From: Hetaerina americana
Lineage: Eukaryota > Arthropoda > Insecta > Odonata > Calopterygidae
Assembly: GCA_022747635.1 (NCBI GenBank)
Contig: JAKTNV010000003.1
Location: 102,034,954-102,098,953, forward strand
Direction of reading: 5' to 3'
Length of the DNA: 64,000 nucleotides
Below the pieces are notes generated by a model, which saw only the letters and a list, made by a program, of their open reading frames with translations, was not told the DNA's origin and did not search any database. The translations under genes were made by a program, and so were the position numbers. This document shows, in pieces, positions 25,470 through 37,430 of the stretch (within the stretch, counting starts at the first letter, position 1; every line of letters begins with the position of its first letter).

Positions 25470-25880
25470 CTATTAAGGCCACACCTAGAGTATGCTGCCA
25501 GCATATGGGATCCTTAAAAGATAAATTTGATTTCGGCATTAGATCGAGTTCAGCGGAGGGAGGCTAGATTTGTCAAAAATTGTTATGACCAACGCAGTAG
25601 CGTAACTACTTTGCTAGAAAATTTAGGCTGGGAATCCCTTAAACAGCGGCGTTTACAATATAGATTAAACTTATTAAAATCATTTAAAGATGGGACCTTT
25701 TCCGATGACATCAAGAACATAATACAAACCTCAACGTATTACGGGCGGAGGGATCACGAATATAATATTATAGAGATAGACTGCAAGACTGACAGGTTTA
25801 AATGGTCTTTTTTTCTAAGAACAATAAGAGACCAGAATGCTTGTAATCGAAATCCCCCAGGTGTAAATTCCACACAATAA
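25470..25880 (+). pseudogene. CR1/Jockey-like LINE, 3' part of ORF2
   Basis: The sequence before 25,520 reads LLRPHLEYAASIWDP in frame, then a stop, then an open frame 25,527-25,880. This frame carries the post-reverse-transcriptase region (VQRREARFV, LGWESLKQRR, RTIRDQNACNRNPPG) found at the C-terminus of CR1/Jockey-type ORF2 proteins. It is therefore the 3' end of a 5'-truncated LINE, the usual outcome of incomplete reverse transcription. A palindromic (TA)n tract follows directly. The element at 60,060-60,743 covers an earlier part of the same kind of protein. Confidence 0.8.
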
Positions 25881-25891
25881 GCATTAAACTA

Positions 25892-25933
25892 CAAGGTAGG
25901 GACTGCGCGTGGTTTCATATATATGTATATATA

Positions 25934-25996
<63 letters not shown>

Positions 25997-26091
25997 CACG
26001 CGCAGTCCCTACCTTGTTGGTTGGGGGAAGGTGGGGAACCTATAAAAAAAATATATATATATATATTTTTTTTTGTAGGTTCCCCCACCTT
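25892..26091. repeat. Palindromic (TA)n microsatellite pair
   Basis: A perfect 21-bp inverted repeat (CAAGGTAGGGACTGCGCGTG + G) at 25,892-25,912 and 25,996-26,016 encloses about 80 bp of TA repeat. A second near-perfect hairpin follows at 26,029-26,091 (AAGGTGGGGAACCTA... / ...TAGGTTCCCCCACCTT) around another short TA run. Confidence 0.9.
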
Positions 26092-26389
26092 GGCACACTA
26101 ATTTGAAAAATCCTAACCCCCTCATCCCCTACCCTTTCCTCCTGGTGCTGCACCGCCGGCCACACACCTGTGGCAGAGGGTGGCTCGCAGGGTATTAATG
26201 TAACGGTGATCACGATCTAAAATAAATCTGCGGAAAGACTTCGAGGATAACTTATGGTGGAAGCTCACTTTCAATATTTGTTGCATCCTCGCATATCTTC
26301 GGAAGTCTCGGGAAAATTAGCGTGTGAAAATTTTTATCGCGTCTCGAGAGAAAGGAAGTCGAAAAAAAAATTCTGGGCGAATTCCGTTC

Positions 26390-27460
26390 AAATCGGATGC
26401 GCTCCCGGAGCAGACGAAGGGGAGGAGGAGGACGCGCGGGAGAGAGAGAGAGAGGGGAAGAGGAGAGAAGGAGGGAGGAGGCACATTTGGAGGAAGACTA
26501 GGCGAAAGGGTGACGGAGTGGATGGAGGAGGGAAGAAAGCAGTCGGGAGGCACGTGAGAGCACGAGGGAGGGCGAGAAGGCGTGAGGGGAAGGGGGAGGA
26601 GCGGGGGGGAGGGGGCAATGGGAGTCGGTGCGAGCAAGGGGAGCTTCAAAGACGAGAACGGAAATGGGGTGTGGGGTGGGGGGGGAGTAGCCAGAGAGGA
26701 AGCGGTGGGGTGAGGTGGAGGAGAATGCGAGAGAGGTGGACAATGGGAAGAGGGAGCTGGGGGGTATGGGGAGTGCGGCGTGTCGGGAGTGGAGGAAGGC
26801 GTGGTTGGAGCAGTTATGTAGATGCCTTTGGAGATGTGTAAATGCAGCGGGGACTCGAAACCATCCCTATCTCTCCTTAATGGCTGCTCGAGGGGAGGGG
26901 GGAGGTGGTTTGGGGGGAGGGGGAGATGGGCGACATGTATAAAGGGGTTGGATGCTTTTTGTGGTAACCCCCGCCCCTTCCCCCCCTCCACCCCCGCGCC
27001 CTCTTGTAATAGAGAGAGGTGGAGGGTGGGGACATAGAGAGGGATGCGCGGAGAGGCTTTCCTTTCGGTCATATCCGAGGTGAATGCACTTTGTGGCGTG
27101 CGGACGCGACCGCCTCCATCCACTTCTGTCGCTCTTTCTGCTTATTCTCCACATCCCTTTCCCTCTCACCCCCCACCCTTCCCCCTTTTCCCTGTCCCCT
27201 TTCCCGCTCGCCCCCGAAACTCCTGATGATTTCTTTGGGGATTCTTGAGGGCATATCCTTCCTCGAATCCACTTACTGCACCCGTCCGCCTCGCACGGTC
27301 TACCGATCGCTTGCGAGCGCCGTTTGTGCGTGTGCTTGAATGTGGGAGAGAAGCTTTTGAGGTGAAAAAAATGCCGATGGGCCGCCCGGAGGAATTACGG
27401 CGGTGGGGGGGGGGGGGTGTGAGGTGACCCGGGCGACGGGGGGGGGGGGGGGGGCACTGC
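26390..27460. other. Large GC-rich purine/pyrimidine island with G-runs
   Basis: Purine-rich on the plus strand from 26,400 to about 27,050, pyrimidine-rich at 27,130-27,230, then G-runs of 13 (27,405-27,417) and 17 (27,438-27,454). Frames of up to 268 codons here are Arg/Gly- or Pro/Ser-rich on opposite strands, without domains, and are best read as composition artefacts. Strong G-quadruplex potential is visible at the right edge. Confidence 0.5.
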
Positions 27461-27479
27461 GAAGGAGAAATTTACAGTG

Positions 27480-30090
27480 CCTTTCCAAATTTCATGGCGA
27501 CCCGCAACGGCTTATCGGGGCGCCCACGTAATGACCGACCGCAAGAAGGGAAGGAATTGCTCGTTGAAGAAGTTGTGAATACGGAGAAGATGGGGGTGGT
27601 CGAGTTAAATACGCATCTGGAGCGAATTTACGAAATATTAATGTTTTGAGGACGACGGTCACTTGAGAACATCGATGATGGAGAGTACAGGAAGTGTATG
27701 CGCCCCACGACTGCATTTTAACGGTTTACGCCAGAGCGGAGGAGATAACCCTTTTCCAGAAGAATCAAAATAAAAGGAGACGAGGACGAAGCCGGAGAAC
27801 CGGTATCGAAGTAATGGGTTTGAAGAAGAAACTGAATCTACAACCACCAATCAACTAGGGTCACATTCTCGAAGCGAAGAAAGGAGACTAGATATGATAG
27901 AAAACTACCAAGAGTGCAGATAAGACCACCCACACTTGATTGATAGTGAAACGGTTGGTTATTTTAACCGTAAATTAAAAAAGCGTTAATATACAATGCT
28001 GATTGGCTATCCTGCTTTAAATTAACAACAAAATCTAAATTATTTTTCCTTTCGTGCATTATTTTTCATACTGCGCGGTTAGAATGTCAAATTATAATAC
28101 TGTAAAATTTGGAGCTATGGGTATCTTTCCTGGAAAAATGAGGGTGAAGAAACAAATATAAAATAGCAATTACGTCTCTCCAGCCCAACTATAACGCTGT
28201 CGCAATAAACAAGGGTGTCAAATTTCTTTAATGGCAATATATAAGAATCAAAATACTCGTCGAGGAATTCAATTGAAAGGGAAGAGGTCCAAGAAACTTG
28301 CTGCCAGCATATTAATTCAAGGGAGAGGAATTCATCGGGTAACCTATTTAATGGATGTATGTCTGTTTACGAGTGAGCGTCCTAATTGAATATCGAATAC
28401 CGTGAAAAAAATCAAGCCACAAAAAATATACCATTTCAATCTCGTAAAAATCCGTTAAAATTATACTTTATTCAAATTTATTCTCCTCATCCATATTCTT
28501 ATTTTTGATGGCCTTTTAAAGTAGTTTGGCATTAATAGCTTCGGTGGCGATTATGATTACTACCTATTATTTCATTATTCCTCGTGGCGCTATAGCTTTC
28601 CTGAATAATCAATTCATCAATTGAATCTTCGTTCTTCATTAAGTGCCCCTCTGTCAAAATAATGGATTGTCAGACACATACAAGAACCTCTAGGCTCTTC
28701 AATGATTTTAAAGGTTACTTATATCCTCAATGCCAGCGATTTAAATGGTGTATTATCTTATTCATATCGTTCACACTTGATTTCAAGCGGTAAAAATATT
28801 GTTACTGTATGGGTTTCGTGTAATGGTTTAAACTCTTCTGTTAGGGGTCATTTTGATGAGACGGGTTTGAAAAATCACTTCAAATAAATCGTGAAGTTGA
28901 GAGTACTGGAAGTGGGTGGATGGAAATAGATGGGGGGAGGGGATTATCAGCCTCGGCGATCTCTACTTGTACACGAGAGTGAAACGTATAGTGGTAATGT
29001 TCACTTTGAAGTTGCTTTCGAACACGCCCAATGGAAACTTTTGTAAACCTAATAATACTGCTCTGTAAAATATGGCAGATGATCACAGAGTCACAGAGAT
29101 ATCATGATAACGGGTCTGCTGCAAGTTGCACTGTCTGTTCGTTGCCATTAGCCATGGTATAATTTCCCTTTCCGTATTCTTCAGCTCGCAGGCAATATTT
29201 TTTCACAGAACTCGAGTTGGTACGCCAATCCTCATAGCCGGTAAGTGAGGCTGGAAGTAATGTACACCATGTTTTCAGTGTATCTAGTTTTGTTTTACTA
29301 GAAACTAGATATTTTTATAATGTGCCATATTCCCTGAAACCCTTTTACCCCTAAACATATTTGTGACGGCCTCCGATGAAGCCCTAAACTGAGTCACAGG
29401 GCGACCGGAATAAATATCTCGAACACAATACAGACACTGCTGTCCAACGTTTGAATGCTTTAATTAATTAGCGAAATAATTATTCTGCAAATCCTGCGAG
29501 TATTCTTTGACATTTTCAATTGAGAATATCGGTATCTCTCTCCATATCGTATAATGAACACATCGGCGCATCACTTTAATCGCGAGGCGGCGGAATTAGA
29601 TTCCGCGGCGGAGGATGTTTAGCAGGCACGCCTAGTGCAATACTAACGTTAAATTTATTGATTTGAAACATGAATTTCACTGAATTTTTTTGTGTCCAAT
29701 AAGTGCCGCTCTCTCCGTGGTCCCCAAATTGTTCGCTCGGTGTTGAGGCGCGGGATTTTGCCAAGGGGTTAAAAAAATTTAAAATAGGCTGAAAAGAAAA
29801 ATCCTGGATTTTCTGATATTTTTAATAGTATGAAATTAAAGTATATGATATAGGTAGCATAAACTAGTAGTGATATAATTTATCATAACATAAATGTTTT
29901 ACCAAATTTTATTCTTGGTACATTTTTCGAATTTGATAGATGACGAGTGACCGCTTTTCTTTCATTTTTTTCGTAAAGTAAACTCGTGTTGTTTTAGCTC
30001 TTATTACAAACTCACTGCTTCTACTCCCACATGTGCTATTGATTTTTTAAATTCTTTATCAGGGTCATCTGCCCTTTCAGGTTTCGTATT
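27480..30090. other. No recognisable gene
   Basis: Declining GC content into AT-rich DNA. No domain or repeat was recognised. Confidence 0.45.
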
Positions 30091-30097
30091 CATTTTA

Positions 30098-30724
30098 CGA
30101 GGGCGGTTCAATACGTACCCGTGTTTTGCGATAATAAGGGAATTTAAACGTGGGCGAACATCTGTTTTTAATGAGGAGCGACCAGAACGCCCGGCAGACG
30201 TGGTTACCGAGGAAATAATTCAAAAAGTCCACGCCATGATTCTCGCTGATCGACAAACGAAAGTGCGCGAAGTAGCGGAGGCCACGGGTGTGTCGACCGA
30301 AATGGCTATTAATATTTTACATGATAAGTTGGCGATGAAAAAATTGTCGGCCCGGTGGGTGCCGCGATTGATCACAGTGGACAACTGTGATCCGGCTGTC
30401 AACTTCGAAAACTGCATGAACTACGTTATGAATTGCTGCCGCACCCCCCGTATTCACCTGATCTGGCTCCCTGCGACTTTTTCTTATTCCCTAACATGAA
30501 TAAATGGCTCGCAGGAAAAAAATTTAGCTCAAACGAGGAAGTTATCGCCGAGACAGAGGATTATTTTGGATATTTCGACAAATGTATATGTTTGGAGGGG
30601 TTAGAAAAATGGCCGGAACATTGGGAGAAGTTCATCATTCTAAAAGAAGACTATGTTGAAAAAAAATGTTTTTGAAAAAATGGTTTCTTCATTTCTAACA
30701 CAGTTACTTATTAAGCTGCCCACG
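30098..30724 (+). mobile_element. Internally deleted mariner, third family
   Basis: TA duplications at 30,096-30,097 and 30,725-30,726 flank a 627-bp element with imperfect inverted ends beginning CGAGGGCGG on the left and CGTGGGCAG on the right (read inward). It is about half the length of a complete mariner. The sequence retains the N-terminal and C-terminal parts of a transposase. Confidence 0.82.
30140..30675 (+). pseudogene. Mariner transposase remnant with catalytic deletion
   Basis: From 30,140 the frame reads EFKRGRTSVFNEERPERPAD, then a helix-turn-helix region (KVREVAEATGVSTEMA) and KKLSARWVPRL, a WVPxL-type linker motif of mariners. Near 30,410 the sequence jumps, with a change of frame, to PPYSPDLAPCDFFLFPNMNK, which carries the third catalytic aspartate, and ends at 30,675. 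The first two catalytic aspartates are missing. It cannot be active. Confidence 0.85.
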
Positions 30725-30849
30725 TAATGCCTATTTTACGTTTGAAATCAATCTGAAAGTATTAGAATAGTGATAAATACCAATTATGTTTAAAATTACG
30801 GCTAAATTTACTTTTTTCAGGGCAAAGAAGTTCGCCTGGGATGGCTTAA

Positions 30850-31167
30850 ATGAAAACAGTTAACAGCAAACAATTGGACGGAAGAGATTGGAGAAAAAAG
30901 TTGACAGAGAGAAAGTCAATCCATGAGATTTTTCGTATCCGTCGGAAGAAGGGACTTCAATGGATGAAATTCGAAGTAGATAAACATTTTACGACGGACG
31001 ATATGCGAGAACTGTACAGTAAACGGCGATCGCAATTTTATATCCGCATGCTTTATTTAAAAATTTTAATGCAATGCTATTTTGTTACCGTAATCTGTAA
31101 TGTATGCATGGTATTAATCTCATTGATATTACTCCAGTATGGCTTCAGCGTTAGATTTAAAAACTGA
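30850..31167 (+). CDS. Hypothetical 105-codon frame with hydrophobic segment
   Basis: I do not recognise this frame. It begins at an ATG (30,850) with an in-frame TAA directly upstream and encodes a basic, charged N-terminal half (RDWRKKLTERKS, RIRRKKGLQW). A long hydrophobic stretch follows at about residues 65-100 (ILMQCYFVTVICNVCMVLIS then LILLQYGF), consistent with one or two membrane helices. A good 3' splice-acceptor-like sequence (TTTACTTTTTTCAGGG) ends at about 30,840, and all three frames after it stop within about 15 codons, so the ATG would be the first coding codon. No good donor is visible before the stop. It lies between two mariner remnants. It could be a real small exon or chance. 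Confidence 0.25.
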   Translation: MKTVNSKQLDGRDWRKKLTERKSIHEIFRIRRKKGLQWMKFEVDKHFTTDDMRELYSKRRSQFYIRMLYLKILMQCYFVTVICNVCMVLISLILLQYGFSVRFKN

Positions 31168-31170
31168 AAC

Positions 31171-31760
31171 ATGTTCAGTTCGCCTGCGGCAAAGATGGAG
31201 ATAACACGCGATGCTGCATTGATGTTTTGCTTTCGCCTGAATAAATCTTCAGCAAAAGCCTATATCATGCTCATTTATGCGCCTGACAGCTTAGAGAGAG
31301 GATGTTTTCCCATAAACCACAGATTTGATACAGGAGAGCTTGCTTCAAAATGTTTGAAGATGGGAGGCAATCAATTTCAAGGGAAGGTGGACATGGAGCT
31401 CCGGTCACTGCCTTTACGGAAGTAAACACAAACTCCGCTGCTGTCATAGTTGGAGAAGATCGTCAAATAGCGTTAGAAATCCTCTCAGAACTATTTAAAT
31501 TTTGATTGTGTGCCACCCACATATTGGAAACAGAAAATGTACACGAGGGTGTTCCATGGACATCGCGATTATTTCGCAAAAATCAATGTGAATTGTGTTC
31601 CTCATCCTCTCTGTAGGCCAAGCCAAGCTACAGTACTTTTTACAGTTCCCCAAAGTGAAGAAACACCTTCAAGAAAATCATTTTTCATCATCAGAACCAG
31701 CCATATCTTGCAACTTGCAACGGGTGCCACTAACGCAATACTGAAATCAAATCAATGAAG
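31171..31760 (+). pseudogene. Decayed mariner transposase remnant
   Basis: The first part reads EITRDAALMFCFRLNKSSAK and, later, HRFDTGE, resembling the N-terminal helix-turn-helix of a mariner (ALxFCFRLxKxAAE...RFxxGD). Near 31,640-31,700 another frame reads FPKVKKHLQENHFSSSEPA, the conserved stretch just after the third catalytic aspartate, followed in a further frame by LATGATNAILKSNQ, matching the C-terminal part of such proteins. Several frameshifts and a large internal deletion separate the pieces. The terminal repeats of 30,098-30,724 end before this region, so it is a separate, older copy. Confidence 0.55.
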
Positions 31761-31769
31761 CTTGTACGA

Positions 31770-32250
31770 CATGCGTACATTAAGTTAGATAAAACATTAA
31801 ATCAAATTTTTGCGCAATAAATGATGCAAATGAAGTAATCCACGATCAATCTTCATTGAACATGCCTCGTGCATAGAAATCTCAAGACATACGTACAATG
31901 ATATCATCTTGGAAGTGCCTTTCTATTAATAAAAAGCCGAATCTTGATTTTTAAATTCTTCCAATTTCAATGCAAAAGAATTTTTTTGGAAAAACTGCTA
32001 CTTTCATTTTTAATGCCTCATAAAAACTTGAGTTAGTGGAGTTGAACACAATTATTTTCCGTGAGAGCTAGAAAAAGTGTTTTTTTCCTTACATATTTGA
32101 TTGCCACACTGCCGATCATCACAATACTCGTATACGGTAAAAAAATAAAATGTACCCCTATGATGGCTAATTCAATTCCTGTTGACAACGCGTGATGTAA
32201 ATGGTGAATAATTTAACAATCGTCGCATATTGAACAAACAAATTGCCATA
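31770..32250. other. No recognisable gene
   Basis: AT-rich sequence. Nothing recognised. Confidence 0.5.
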
Positions 32251-32269
32251 GTTCGGTCCGGACCTCAGT

Positions 32270-32690
32270 TAAGTTGTACCGCCCGCGTCACCGTCGAGTG
32301 CCCCTCGCCCCTCCCGTTCCCCACCCGAGGTCTCTCCGTATCCCCCCTACCTCTTTCCCTGCCAATTGTCCGACTTGACACACTCGAGGCGAAGGGGGCG
32401 TCGGGGGGGAAGGGGGGAAGAGCAAAATAAGCGCGGTGAGACATTTCTCCCGCGCGAGGGCCTTCCACGCCGCGCTCCGCCGCTCGGGACTCTCAGCGGC
32501 TCACCCCGAAATAAGTGCATTGAAAAAGAAGAAGAGCGTCGGGCGATGGGGGAGAATGAGGGACTCGTTCATTTAACAATTTGGCCCAGGTTCAGCACCC
32601 TGAGGAGGGGGATTTTTAGGGTCCCAGGCAGGCCAGAAAATGAGCGGGGGGAGGGAGAGTGAGGCGGAAAGGGGGGGAGAAGGAGGGGCG
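32270..32690. other. GC-rich island with strand-composition switch
   Basis: Pyrimidine-rich at 32,280-32,370 and purine-rich after about 32,390. CpG-containing. Frames on both strands are artefact-like. Confidence 0.45.
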
Positions 32691-32699
32691 GCGCTCTTC

Positions 32700-35600
32700 C
32701 AGGGAGTTTAGGTTGATAGAGCTGGATTATAGTCAGCGTTCGCCATACAGAATACTTCCTTGGACAACTTTCGCCGTGGGGAGACGAGGGCTTTCTTCTA
32801 CTCCGAAGACTATCCTACTCTTTGAGTGAATGGGATGTGGAAGTTTTTTTAAGAATAGGAAGCGGGTTGTCTCAGTGACTGCAGAGAAATATGGGCATTC
32901 GTTTCATTTGGAACGCTCAGCGTTCATTTGATTGGTGACAGCATTATTATCTTGATTGGTCTTTGAATATCTTGTAATAACGCAAATTCAACGACTCCAG
33001 CGTACGTTCCGTTCACCACATTAATGCAACCACTCCGGAAAACCTGAATTTGGTAAGTAAAATCTTTTCCCGAGTTTGTCGATTTATTGATAGTTTATGT
33101 AGATTAAGATTTGCTACAGACTTCTTGAAATTGATAGATGATAATATGGCAAAATGATATTAAGAGTCGACGTTTCAAACTTATCTACGTTCAATTATTC
33201 AAAGCTGTCACTTGATTTTAATTTTAACGCTCGAAATTTGAGATACTTTGTTTTGCCCTCTTTCAAAACGAGTCACGTCCTCCCAATTTCCGGAGAATAA
33301 ATAAAATTACATCCTGAGCCGTCCTAGATTATTCTGCCTTTAAGATACTCTATCACCTTTAACTTTGACTCCTGCTGAAAAAGAATTAGAAGTGACTGCT
33401 TTATCCTAATTCTGTTCAAAAAAATACTCGTAGTTTTCTCTTCTTTAATATGATCCAACCTAAATCCCATTTTCTCCTTCCAACGAATATGCCGTAGATA
33501 TTATTCTACCTATCGTGGAATTGTCCCCATGATATAATAAATTCTAAATAATCAGCAATAGAAAAACGCAAAGCTTTCGGAAAAGAGATCTTAGTGTAAA
33601 TTCTCCATTAAATTGTAACTGAATTTTTATTCTAGGTATTTTCCTAAATTATCTTATTGCAAGTGAATTAACGTAGGAAATAACATTGATATAGATCCAA
33701 AGTCTTCTTTTGGAAACCGGAAGGATATTAAATTACTGAGGCAGGGATTTAATCAACAGCATGAAAGTAGAAGGCATGTGAAATTTAAAAATTCGAAATA
33801 ATAGCGAGGAGAAGTGGAAAATTTAGTTGCATTTGGATACTGGGAAACATAATCTTCAGAAATGAAAGGACTATGACCGATACATTTATTACAATAGCAA
33901 AGGTGATATCGAATGAGAACAATATTTTAGTAACTGCCATCAATGCAAGATTAGATGTACTGAAATATTTACTCAAAGCGCATTTATGAAGCATGATATT
34001 AAATGATAATTAGGGCTGGACGAATACAACACTAGAAATGAGAGATAATGGTAAAGGAAGTAATGGTAGAGTGGTTCAACAGGAGATTGATGAAGTTCAA
34101 ATGCACGGATAAAGTAGTAATGTTAATAGTTTTGAACTGAAAACAAGAATATTCTAGAAATGAAAGAATATTTGTAATTATTTTAAATATCTGGGTAGAG
34201 AAAATAATGCTTCATGTGGAGAGTTTTGTGAGGAAAAGTAAATGAGAACTCCAAAGGAAAGCTCTGATCCTGGATGAGATGAACGAAACAAATTATGAAA
34301 TATTCAAGGAAAAAAAAGACACGAAGAGGTTAACCGAGAATACGATTGAGTTGCGTCAAACCAATCCTGTGATTAGTGACCAGTGATGTCGTTGACGGAA
34401 TTAAAGGCATAAGGTATTCCATGACGCACTAGAGCCGTCGAAGTACCCAAAACTTAAATCTACTCCTCATAGAAGTACGCTAGAGTTTACTACATTCAGT
34501 TGAATGAACCTCGAATAATTCGCCCTTTCCATACAATTTTTTATAATGTGCGGACAATCGCTCCACGTTCAATAATTCCACTCCCCATCCTCACCTATAC
34601 TCTTGCAAGCTCACCCTTGAAAGAACTTGGTGAAATAACCTGAGGAGGCTATTTCAAAATCATTTGAGAATAAAAAATATCAATTGAGGCATTTGAGAGT
34701 GTACCTCAAGCCAAAGAATTGTAAGCCTAATCAATGTTGGACCAATCAAAACATGTCAAGTGTTAAATTATGGGAATGTTTTTTATGACTTCAAAATTTA
34801 TGGAAAGAAGAATTTGAGGGCAGCGAAGCCAAAGTCTAAAAGAAAATCTGAAACAAATTGATGGCTCAATTAAGTCTCCTTTTATTCATAATCGTATGCA
34901 AAGAATTTCAATTCAGATTACACACAGTTAATTAAAATGTGCACCACAACCTGAAAATAAATTTCTCATTCTCCATTGGAATTATTTAAGCTCCATAATT
35001 TTAATTTTTTTTTACTTTCATGATATCGGTTGACTTGGATTACTTTTGAATGTTTGTTTCTTTCACTTCACACAAAGCTGTTTTAAAATGAGGATACGCC
35101 GACTGCTCCAGGAGACACCTTTGCAATTACTGGGTAGTATACGTAGGCCTACGAGAGTTTTCTATTAATTGTTCTCAAACTATTTAGTGACGTAGAGTAG
35201 TAGCCAGATAGTACGTATTTTAGAGTACTTGAGCAGGTGCAAAAGTAAAATGTGGCGCATTTTCATATAAAGTTTTGCGCAATTGAAAATACTACAGCTT
35301 ACTCATACAGGTACGTTGTAAAGAGGTATTAAGACAAGAGATGAGATCCAGTTCTCTCTGAAAGCAGAAATAGTGGAGTCACAGTAATTTTACAGTTGTT
35401 AGTTGTGATTGATTAAACCAAACACAAAATAGATTTTTGCCGCTTGAAGGAGCTATTTCTGACATTTTGGAGCTATTCTCTAGCCAGTGATGATTCCGAA
35501 GTTTGTTATCCCATAATGATTTTATGAGCGTTGAGAATGGATTTTCGTAGATTGAAATAAGAGTCAATGTTTTGGCAAATGCGCCGGAGCCTTGCCTATA

Positions 35601-36590
35601 CATTTGCTTTCTACGGTCGGTTAATAGAACAAATGACTTTATTTGAGATTCGTTTCATTTAGTTAAATTATTCTATCAAAAGAAATATCTGTATCGAATG
35701 TGTTTCTGTATCCGATAGGTTTTTTTGGTCGCGATAACTCAAAAATTATTAATATGAGGATTAGAAATCGTGCATGTAACATCTTTGTTACGACTACCCT
35801 TGTAAACTGATTAGATTTTATCAAAATCCATCCATCCGTCTCCGCCTTTATGAGATGCGTACCCGTAATGGAGCCGCCGCAGAACAGCGCTAAAGAAAGC
35901 GAGAGCTATTTTAATTATAAGTAAATATACATAATAACATTGCTCAGGAAGGCGTACGTGGGGAGGGGGGGGGTATGACGCCGGAAGTTTATGCATGTAA
36001 ACGCTCACATTACATTTCTATCTACTCATGCCACAAGGGTTTGCAGTGGGCGAGGTTGAGAACTAGGCCTTCAGAAAAAGGTTTTCACTTTTTTTTTGCA
36101 AATTCAAGTAAACACAGGTGGATGTATATGCATACCTCTTCACAAAACTCAATAACGGGTGAGTTGGAATTTAAGTATAGTTTTTTGATTTAAAGGCATA
36201 GAGTTAATTTTGTCATGATTGTGTGTCATTTGAGGGGGCTATTTGTTTAATCCGGTGTTCCAATTTGCCAACGCAACGTGAGGTCATACAATTCCTCCAA
36301 TTTCACAATGATAATCGGCTGTTTCGTACCTTTCTAAAAGCCTTATTGTCACCTTTACCGTTGACATTAATTTCCGCGAAGCACCATTTTAATGTTATCA
36401 TTAAAATATGAAATAACTGAGTCACTAATCTGAACTTAAATCATTGTACGGGTGGCCTCTTCATCGTTTATCGTATCACCCACGAAATATTTTTGAAAAA
36501 CGTTGCTCAAATGCAGATGTTTTGTGGCCCATATGAATTTGATCACCGCATAAAACCTTATCCTTAAAATTCTCATTAGGGTGTCTGCCG
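32700..36590. other. Long AT-rich stretch without recognisable gene
   Basis: No clear gene. Between 33,960 and 34,330 the plus strand has scattered similarity to a decayed LINE, such as an FKYLG codon string at 34,182-34,196, but no continuous frame, so it is not called. The rest is unassigned. Confidence 0.4.
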
Positions 36591-36599
36591 AATCCACTC

Positions 36600-37430
36600 C
36601 ACAAAAACTACGCATTTAAGGATAAAACGTAAGAGGATAATTTAGAGACTATTCGCTTATTTCGCCTTACAGAGGCACAGGGCCAAACTTGCAAAACTGA
36701 GGAATGTCACACGTACCATAAGTTTATAATGCTCTCCTTGCTCTGACCGTAAAACGATAACCCGGATGGAGAGAGTGATGTGAGGGCCAATTCAGGTTTT
36801 GTCAACGTATGATATTGTGGCACTACCGCAAAACACCCATTAAAAAATAGAGGTAGAATGTATTTTACATTAAAACCGATTGCGAATCCCATGATACACC
36901 ATTTTACTTTTCTCATTGAATTGAAATAATTGTTTATTACTATAGACCTAGATCCATTATTTGGGTAAAGATATGCACTTTCTCATTCTCTCTACCATAT
37001 ACTGTGCTTTGCAAAAGAAAAAATACAAAACAACGTCCGTATGCAGATTTTTAGGGTTTTTTTTCAGTTCTTTTGAATGTGGTTACCAGGGAAACCTCTT
37101 TTGTCTCTCCGGAATAAAAGCTATTTCTGAATAAATATCTATTCAATTAGCAATAAACTCTAAGGCGAGATGATTTCGCGACTATTCCTTTATTTTATTC
37201 TGAGAAGCACAAAGGAAATCTTTAAATAGACCTGAGTAAGGCAATATGTTACAGTCAATTACTGAATGCTGTTCTTGACTCTGGTCATAAAATGTAAAAT
37301 CTTATGGAGAAAGTAATGCGTCGGCCACATCGCATTTTTTACCTTATATGCCAATGTATCAAACACGAGGTTGGAATTGTACATGAGAGGTAGACTGGCT
37401 TTTCATATTTTTTTTATTTTCAATATTTCA
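36600..37430 (+). repeat. Diverged direct duplication, about 535 bp apart
   Basis: Two blocks (about 36,600-36,890 and 37,130-37,430) align in the same orientation. Shared landmarks include GACTATTC at 36,647 and 37,180. Further on lies a stretch pairing GCTCTGACCGTAAAACGATA with a GACTCTGGTCATAAAATG segment, followed by TGGAGA-AGT-ATG blocks. Identity looks to be around 60 percent by eye. Function unknown; this could be two copies of an old repeat or a local tandem duplication. Confidence 0.5.

Noticed and set aside
26254..27123. Long overlapping open frames (195 and 268 codons) on opposite strands
   Set aside because: They translate to Arg/Gly/Glu-rich or Pro/Ser-rich low-complexity strings forced by purine/pyrimidine composition. 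No domain is visible.
33960..34330. A LINE remnant
   Set aside because: There is an FKYLG codon string and a purine-rich codon pattern, but no second motif in the expected order, so chance is not excluded.
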